Shown in pieces: positions 5,699 through 9,994 of a DNA stretch of 9,994 nt. Every line of letters starts with the position of its first letter. Within the stretch, counting starts at the first letter, position 1. The notes under the pieces were generated by a model. It was not told the origin of the DNA. It ran no database searches and saw nothing but the letters and a program-made list of their open reading frames with translations. The DNA lies in the NCBI GenBank assembly GCA_937926755.1, contig CALBBA010000292.1, forward strand, positions 1 to 9,994. The letters are read 5' to 3'. The position numbers and the translations under genes were made by a program. This DNA is from an uncultured Collinsella sp. (GTDB lineage: Bacteria; Actinomycetota; Coriobacteriia; Coriobacteriales; Coriobacteriaceae).

Positions 5699-7138
5699 TT
5701 AGGCCTCCCCACCGGTCACACCGGCGCCATCCGCGCCCGCAGCCGCCGTCAGGTCCACGCCCTCGGCGACCGTCGCCACGGCGTCGCCCGGCCAGGCAAC
5801 CTTAGTCAGGTCGGCCGCGGCCAGCGACTCGACACTCACGGCATCCTCGCCCCGTTCCAGCACGCGACGACGCAGGGCGGCCGAAAGCGCGTGTGCCCAC
5901 AGGCCCTCGGCCTCGGCCAGGCGCTGCGTAGCAGGAGCGTCGGAGAGCAGACCTTCGGGCGTATAGCAAATGACGCTCGAGCGCTTGACGAACTCCTCCA
6001 CCGAAAGCGGGTTGGAGAACATGGCCGTGCCGCCGGTCGGCAGCGTGTGGTTGGGGCCGGCGACGTAATCGCCGAGCGGCTCGGAGCTCCAGGCGCCCAC
6101 AAAGATAGCGCCGGCGTTACGAATACCGCCGAGCAGGCCCATCGCATCCTTGCAGTGCAGCTCCAGGTGCTCGGGCGCCACGGTGTTCACGGCCTCGACA
6201 GCGGCGTCCATGTCCGCGGCGACGACAATCGTGCCCTCGTTATCCAGCGAGGCACGCGTGATCTCGGCGCGCGGCGACTGCGCGACCAAGATGTCGATGC
6301 CGGCCTCGACCTCGCGCGCAAACTGCTCGTCGCAGGTCACGAGATAGCAGGCGGCCAGCGGATCGTGCTCGGCCTGGGCCATCAGGTCGGCCGCGACCAC
6401 CATGGGCTTGGCCGTGGCATCGGCCAGCACGCAGACCTCGGACGGGCCAGCGACCATGTCGATGCCCACATCGCCGGAGACGATCTGCTTGGCAGCGGCA
6501 ACAAAGGCGTTGCCCGGACCGGTAATCTTGTCGACGCGCGGAATGGTCTCGGTGCCGTACGCCAGCGCGGCCACGGCCTGGGCGCCGCCCACCATATAGA
6601 TTTCGTCCACTCCGCTGAGCTTTGCCGCGGCGAGCGTGTAGGGGCTGATAAGGCCGTCCTTTTGCGGCGGGGTCACCATAACCACGCGCTTGACGCCGGC
6701 GACCTTGGCGGGAATGGCATTCATGAGCACGGTGGAGGGATACTGCGCGCGACCGCCCGGCACGTAGATGCCGGCCGCCGCGAGCGGGGTCACCTTAACG
6801 CCGAGCATCGTGCCATCCGCACGCGTGGTAAACCAGCTCTGCTCGACCTCGCGCTGGTGGAACTCGCGAATCTGACGCGCGGCCTTCTCGAGCGCGGCGA
6901 CAAAGGCAGGGTCGAGGCCCTCGAGCGTGGCATCGATCTGCTCCTGCGGCAGACGGAAGCTCTGCAGCTCGACACCGTCAAAACGCTGGCAGTAATCGCG
7001 CACCGCGGCATCGCCGTTGGCGCGCACGTTGGCCACGATATCACGGGCGGCATCGACGATGTTTTGCGGCAGCACGCCCTTGCGGTTGAGCTGGTTGGTA
7101 ACGAGGCGCTCACCGGGAGCAAGCTTGATGGTCTTCAT
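5699..7138 (-). CDS. hisD: Histidinol dehydrogenase, with extended C-terminus
   Basis: HisD carries out the last two steps, oxidising L-histidinol to L-histidine with two NAD+ in a zinc-dependent homodimer. Key residues are visible: Q255 and H258 in AQAEHDP, D357 in LGDYVAG, H416 in EGLWAHALSA (zinc ligands), and the catalytic pair E323-H324 in VAPEHLEL. The PGGRAQYPS, KITGPGN and GPSEVCVLAD segments are also present. The protein has 479 residues against about 430 for typical HisD; the excess is a tail of roughly 45 residues after the last zinc ligand, ending in an Ala/Gly-rich stretch. The gene follows hisZG by 105 bases, a GC-rich gap with only a weak hairpin. The ATG at 7138 has AGGGGA a few bases upstream, and hisC starts one base after the stop. 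Confidence 0.97.
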   Translation of the reverse strand: MKTIKLAPGERLVTNQLNRKGVLPQNIVDAARDIVANVRANGDAAVRDYCQRFDGVELQSFRLPQEQIDATLEGLDPAFVAALEKAARQIREFHQREVEQSWFTTRADGTMLGVKVTPLAAAGIYVPGGRAQYPSTVLMNAIPAKVAGVKRVVMVTPPQKDGLISPYTLAAAKLSGVDEIYMVGGAQAVAALAYGTETIPRVDKITGPGNAFVAAAKQIVSGDVGIDMVAGPSEVCVLADATAKPMVVAADLMAQAEHDPLAACYLVTCDEQFAREVEAGIDILVAQSPRAEITRASLDNEGTIVVAADMDAAVEAVNTVAPEHLELHCKDAMGLLGGIRNAGAIFVGAWSSEPLGDYVAGPNHTLPTGGTAMFSNPLSVEEFVKRSSVICYTPEGLLSDAPATQRLAEAEGLWAHALSAALRRRVLERGEDAVSVESLAAADLTKVAWPGDAVATVAEGVDLTAAAGADGAGVTGGEA

Positions 7139-7243
7139 ATCGGTATCCCCTATCGGTCGAGGTTGTGTTCGAAAAACGAGAGGCCGGGCGGCGGCGCCAA
7201 TCGGCCCGCAGTCCGTACGTTGGGGCGCCCGTGCGCGCTCGCG

Positions 7244-8959
7244 CTATTGTGCCGAGCCCGCGACGGGCTCAAAATGCTTGTCCTTAACAGCCACAGCCAG
7301 GCGATCGGCCAGGTTGCGCACGCGCGGATCCAGGCGTGCGGCGCCCGGATTGACAAAGAAGCGGGCCGTGCAGTCCATGATGCGGCCGGTGATGACCAGG
7401 TCGTTGTCGCGCAGGGTCGCACCCGTGGCGGTAATGTCCACAATGCGGTCGGTCATACCGACGATGGGCCCCAGCTCGATATTGCCGTGCAGCGAAACGA
7501 TGTCGGCGTTCACGCCGCGCTCGGCATACCAGGCACTCGCGATGCGCGGGTACTTGGTTGCCACGCGAAGCGACCCGCGACGGGCATAGTTGCGCTCGGC
7601 CTGACCGGCGCGCCATGCGGGCTCCGCCTCGATAAAGGTGCACAGGCCGTAGCCCAGATCGACCAGCTGTAGCAGGTTGAGGTCGGCCTCGATGAGTGAG
7701 TCCCAGCCGCAGATGCCGCAGTCGGCACCGCCGCAGCCCACAAAGGCGGGCGCGTCGCTGGGACGCACGATGACAAACTCGATATCGCCGACCGTGCCCT
7801 CGCCGGCACGCGTGTCGCGACCGCGCACAATCAGGTGACGGCCGGGGTCGCGCAGCTCAGAGACGTCCAGGCCCGCGGCCTCGAGCACGTCGAGCGTGTC
7901 AGCCTTAAGCGAGCCCTTGGGCACAGCGATGCGCAGCGGGCCCTCGGCGCCACGGCCCGCGGCGTGATCGCCGTCGGAAGCGGCATCCTCGGCCGAGGTG
8001 CGCGCGGCCTCCAGGCGCTCGAGCGAAAAGGCGAAGCCCGCCGCCGGCACCTCGATACCGTCGCCAAATGCGCCGGTAAAGATGGAGTCATAGCGTCCGC
8101 CCGAACCGACCGGATCGGGCAGTCTGCCGGCATAAGCCTTAAAGACCAGGCCCGTGTAGTAATCGAAAGAGTTCATGATAGAGAAGTCGAACGACAGCAC
8201 CTGGGCGTCCTCGGGTGCCAGGCCCTCAACCAGGGCACGCAGCTCGCGCGTCAGCGGCGCGACGATGCCGGCGGCCTCCAGCAGCGCGTCCACGCGGTCG
8301 AGTACCTCGGCACCGCCGTGCAGACGCGGCAGCTCGCTAATGGCGGCCTTGACGGCATCGGACTCGGTGCTTGCCGCCACGCGGGCATCGAGGCCCACAA
8401 AGTCGTTGGCGTGCACGCAGCGCAGGGCCTCGGCGGCCAGCTCGCGATCCTCGCACGCCGCGAGCAGTTCCTTAAACGGACGCACGCTACCTGCGATAAT
8501 GCGTGCATCGGGCAGCGCCAGCTTGCGCACCGCCTCGGCCACGAGCGAGACAATCTCGACATCGCCCGCGGTATCGCCCGCACCGATAAGTTCAAAGCCC
8601 AGCTGCGTAAACTGACGCGAGCCACCGGCATTGCGCTGGCACTCGCGAACCACCGGCGCCTCGTAGCGCAGGCGCAGCGGCAGGTCGGCCGCGCGCATGC
8701 GAGTCGAAACCAAGCGCACGATCGGCAGCGTGTTGTCGGGACGGACCACCAGCAGGCGACCGTCGTCATCAAAGAGCTTAAACGGCGTGTCCGCAATGCG
8801 GCCGCCTTCCTCGAGCGAACCCTTGTCCTCGAGCAGCGGCGTCTCGACCGGAAGGTAATGATGCTCCCTGAAGCAGCCCTTCACCGTACATGCGATCTCC
8901 TCGCGCGCCTGAGCCTCCTCGGGCAATATGTCCCGGAATCCCCACGGTGTGGCCGTCAT
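7244..8959 (-). CDS. hisZG: HisZ-HisG fusion: ATP phosphoribosyltransferase with built-in regulatory domain
   Basis: This 571-residue protein joins two normally separate subunits. Residues 1 to about 319 are HisZ, a catalytically dead histidyl-tRNA-synthetase-like domain: TPWGFRDILPEEA, motif 2 (RLRYEAPVVRECQRNAGGSR, then QFTQLGFELIG), and motif 3 (GGRYDSI and AAGFAFSLERL). There is no anticodon-binding domain. A polar linker (about 320-341) leads to a short-form HisG (342-571) with LRIAVPKGSL, VATKYPRIA and the PRPP loop VDITATGATL. HisG joins ATP to PRPP, the committed and feedback-inhibited first step; HisZ is needed for activity and histidine inhibition of short HisG. The frame runs through the linker without a stop. 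The ATG at 8959 has AGGAGG eight bases upstream. It is the first gene of the operon. Three cysteines cluster in the HisG half (409, 414, 417). Confidence 0.95.
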   Translation of the reverse strand: MTATPWGFRDILPEEAQAREEIACTVKGCFREHHYLPVETPLLEDKGSLEEGGRIADTPFKLFDDDGRLLVVRPDNTLPIVRLVSTRMRAADLPLRLRYEAPVVRECQRNAGGSRQFTQLGFELIGAGDTAGDVEIVSLVAEAVRKLALPDARIIAGSVRPFKELLAACEDRELAAEALRCVHANDFVGLDARVAASTESDAVKAAISELPRLHGGAEVLDRVDALLEAAGIVAPLTRELRALVEGLAPEDAQVLSFDFSIMNSFDYYTGLVFKAYAGRLPDPVGSGGRYDSIFTGAFGDGIEVPAAGFAFSLERLEAARTSAEDAASDGDHAAGRGAEGPLRIAVPKGSLKADTLDVLEAAGLDVSELRDPGRHLIVRGRDTRAGEGTVGDIEFVIVRPSDAPAFVGCGGADCGICGWDSLIEADLNLLQLVDLGYGLCTFIEAEPAWRAGQAERNYARRGSLRVATKYPRIASAWYAERGVNADIVSLHGNIELGPIVGMTDRIVDITATGATLRDNDLVITGRIMDCTARFFVNPGAARLDPRVRNLADRLAVAVKDKHFEPVAGSAQ

Positions 8960-8997
8960 CTGGTGAGCCTCCTCATGCTGTGTTTCATATAGAACGA

Positions 8998-9023
8998 AAG
9001 ACCGGCATAGCTCCGCCGGTCTT
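8998..9023 (-). promoter_or_regulatory. Hairpin in the his operon 5' leader
   Basis: AAGACCGGC (on the plus strand 8998-9006) and GCCGGTCTT (9015-9023) form a perfect 9-base stem with an 8-base loop, ending 38 bases before the hisZG ATG. On the his strand the stem is followed by TCGTTCT, a weak U-rich tail, so it could act as a leader terminator or as a 5'-end stabiliser of the his mRNA. Its symmetric form also fits a terminator of something upstream, but no upstream minus-strand gene is visible. Confidence 0.5.
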
Positions 9024-9155
9024 CTGGGTACTTTAGCATACTAGAGTGTTTGCGGGGAAATCGTCTCTCTCGGCTCACAGCGTATTCATTTGGAAACATT
9101 GGAGCAGATTGCCCGCAGCCCGCCTCTACAGCGAAGGGCATCGACAGTCCAACCG

Positions 9156-9202
9156 AAAAAACGTCCGAGCTCCCACTCGCTCAGCGGAAGAACATACGGA
9201 CG
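9156..9202 (-). terminator. Intrinsic-terminator-like element reading toward his
   Basis: On the minus strand a six-base stem CGTCCG/CGGACG (9197-9202 and 9162-9167) encloses an internal loop and an 8-position inner stem with two G-U pairs. It is directly followed by six T residues (complement of 9156-9161). This is the normal form of a Rho-independent terminator. It lies 197 bases upstream of hisZG and reads in the same direction, so it could be a leader attenuator, or could stop antisense transcription arriving from the transporter gene. The outer stem shares three bases with the neighbouring large inverted repeat. Confidence 0.5.
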
Positions 9203-9280
9203 AGGGCCGGGGAGCCTGTCTTGTTTTGAGAAGTGGGCTTCGCGAACTTCTCAAAACAAGACAGGCGCCCCGGCCCTCGT
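9200..9280. repeat. 35-base near-perfect inverted repeat
   Basis: The arms 9200-9234 and 9246-9280 are complementary at 34 of 35 positions (A9213 opposite G9267), with an 11-base loop. The outer part is GC-rich (GAGGGCCGGGG) and the inner part carries CTTGTTTTGAGAAGT. The arm is far longer than terminator stems usually are, and no U-tract follows. It ends 20 bases before the transporter ATG, so a transcript of that gene would carry it in its 5' leader unless the promoter lies inside it. A dispersed palindromic element is the simplest reading. Confidence 0.8.
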
Positions 9281-9300
9281 GGAATAGATAAGGGGGAAGC

Positions 9301-9994
9301 ATGAGCTTTACGAGTGTGGCGCTTCAGATGTTGACGGTTTCGCTGCCTATTTTGTTGGGGTGGTGTATCGCCAAGCTGGGGTTTATGAAAGCGGAGTTCG
9401 AGCGCGAGCTGTCGCATCTGCTGTTGCAGGTGGCGCTACCGTGCTTGGTGCTTTCGTCAGCGCTGGGCGATGATGTGAAGCTTCCGAGCATTGCCGAGAC
9501 GTTTTCGCTCATGGGTCTGTCCTTTGTGATGTATGTAGTGGCGACCGTTATCGCGTTTGCTGTCACCGCTGCTCTTCGCGTTCCCAAAGGGGCAGAATGC
9601 TCGTACCGCTTCGCCGTGCTTTTCGGTAATGCCGGGTTTATCGGTTTTCCGGTTATTTCGGCGGTGTTGGGAAAACAAGCGCTGTTGTATGCATCGATTG
9701 CGCTTATCCCCCTAAACCTTCTTATGTTTACCGTCGGTGCCATGTTATTTAGCGGAATGGATGGCGGCCTTAAAAAGCAGATGCGCAATATTGCCGCCTG
9801 CTGCAAGAGTCCTGGTCTCATTGCAAGTGCCGTTGTGCTTGGGATCGTGCTAACCGGATGGACCGATTGGGGCGTGTTGGGCGACTCGATTTCCATCGTT
9901 GGCACCATGACCACTCCAGCGGCATTGTTGCTCATGGGATCGTCTATCGCCAAGTACCGTCCGCTCGAGATGCTCACCAACTGGCGCGCCTATG
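9301..9994 (+). CDS. AEC-family transporter (3' end missing)
   Basis: The ATG at 9301, four bases after AGGGGG, opens a frame that runs to the window end, giving 231 residues of a longer membrane protein. It looks like the auxin-efflux-carrier family of secondary transporters. It has hydrophobic segments at about 8-24, 38-54, 69-92, 104-123, 127-150, 172-186 and 196-215, the signature FGNAGFIGFPV (108-118) in segment four, and TPAALLLMGSSIAKYRP near the break, which is typical of the second half. In bacteria this family moves small organic acids or amino-acid-like anions; the substrate cannot be told from sequence. It is divergent from the his operon. Hand counts of two 60-base stretches give about 50% GC, against about 70% in a stretch of hisA, so it differs in composition from its neighbour. 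Confidence 0.9.
   Translation, partial: MSFTSVALQMLTVSLPILLGWCIAKLGFMKAEFERELSHLLLQVALPCLVLSSALGDDVKLPSIAETFSLMGLSFVMYVVATVIAFAVTAALRVPKGAECSYRFAVLFGNAGFIGFPVISAVLGKQALLYASIALIPLNLLMFTVGAMLFSGMDGGLKKQMRNIAACCKSPGLIASAVVLGIVLTGWTDWGVLGDSISIVGTMTTPAALLLMGSSIAKYRPLEMLTNWRAY

Larger units (their letters stand above)
8960..9300. other. Divergent intergenic region between his operon and transporter
   Basis: These 341 bases hold no gene I can support. From the his side: the hisZG ribosome binding site (AGGAGG near 8968-8973), a hairpin at 8998-9023, a possible weak -10 box TATGCT on the minus strand at 9035-9040 without a matching -35, a terminator-like hairpin with a T6 run (9156-9202), the large inverted repeat (9200-9280), and AGGGGG four bases before the transporter ATG. 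I saw no T-box consensus and no run of histidine codons, so neither classical his attenuation nor a T-box is supported. No tRNA is visible. Confidence 0.7.

Noticed and set aside
7139..7243. Terminator in the hisG-hisD gap
   Set aside because: A five-base stem (7182-7186 with 7202-7206) is followed by five T residues on the his strand only after a five-base spacer. The stem is too short and the loop too long to support it in such GC-rich DNA.
7900..8959. Histidyl-tRNA synthetase (hisS)
   Set aside because: There is no C-terminal anticodon-binding domain, and the domain runs straight into HisG within the his operon, so it is HisZ.
8956..8988. Ten-codon frame (MKHSMRRLTR) whose TGA overlaps the hisZG ATG, as a his leader peptide
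   Set aside because: Only one histidine codon, no ribosome binding site before its ATG, and its sequence largely consists of the hisZG ribosome binding site. The longer frame reaching back to 9141 also lacks a ribosome site and family similarity.
8960..9300. T-box riboswitch or histidyl-tRNA-dependent leader
   Set aside because: I found no TGGNACCGCG-like antiterminator bulge sequence or specifier arrangement on the minus strand.
1..9994. CRISPR array, tRNA, rRNA, transposase or phage gene
   Set aside because: No regularly spaced repeats, cloverleaf, rRNA-like sequence or transposase-like frame could be seen in the non-coding parts.

Overview
The window holds an almost uninterrupted histidine biosynthesis operon on the minus strand. 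In transcription order it reads hisZ-hisG (one fused gene), hisD, hisC, hisB, hisH, hisA, hisF, hisI, a 75-residue unrecognised protein, and hisE, covering about 641 to 8959. The coding DNA is GC-rich, with strong GGAGG-type ribosome binding sites and ATGA overlaps. Together with the gene order, the HisZ-HisG fusion and the small protein between hisI and hisE, this suggests a Coriobacteriia actinobacterium, most likely Collinsella or a close relative. That assignment is recognition from memory, not a search.

Layout: 2-493 (+) is the 3' part of a PHP-family histidinol-phosphatase that converges on the end of the operon. 494-640 is a short convergent gap with a 19-base inverted repeat and a small palindromic direct repeat that runs into the hisE stop codon. 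641-8959 (-) is the operon. Most junctions overlap or abut: hisI/small protein and hisH/hisA share ATGA, hisC/hisB abut exactly, and hisD/hisC and hisA/hisF are 1 and 3 bases apart. Three junctions are loose: hisG-hisD (105 nt), hisB-hisH (79 nt) and hisF-hisI (147 nt). The last two contain long hairpins. 8960-9300 is the divergent intergenic region. It holds a leader hairpin, an intrinsic-terminator-like element reading toward his, and a 35-base near-perfect inverted repeat. 9301-9994 (+) is the start of an AEC-family transporter, cut by the window end.

Function: HisZ-HisG joins ATP and PRPP. HisE and HisI convert the product to ProFAR, HisA isomerises it, and HisH with HisF forms imidazole glycerol phosphate and AICAR. 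HisB dehydrates, HisC transaminates, the PHP phosphatase dephosphorylates, and HisD oxidises histidinol to histidine. Every step is therefore encoded here if the partial PHP protein is the histidinol-phosphatase.

The enzymes are ordinary. The points worth a second look are the HisZ-HisG fusion with an unusual cysteine cluster in its HisG half, the small co-translated protein between hisI and hisE, the C-terminal tail of HisD, and the set of unrelated long hairpins in the non-coding gaps.
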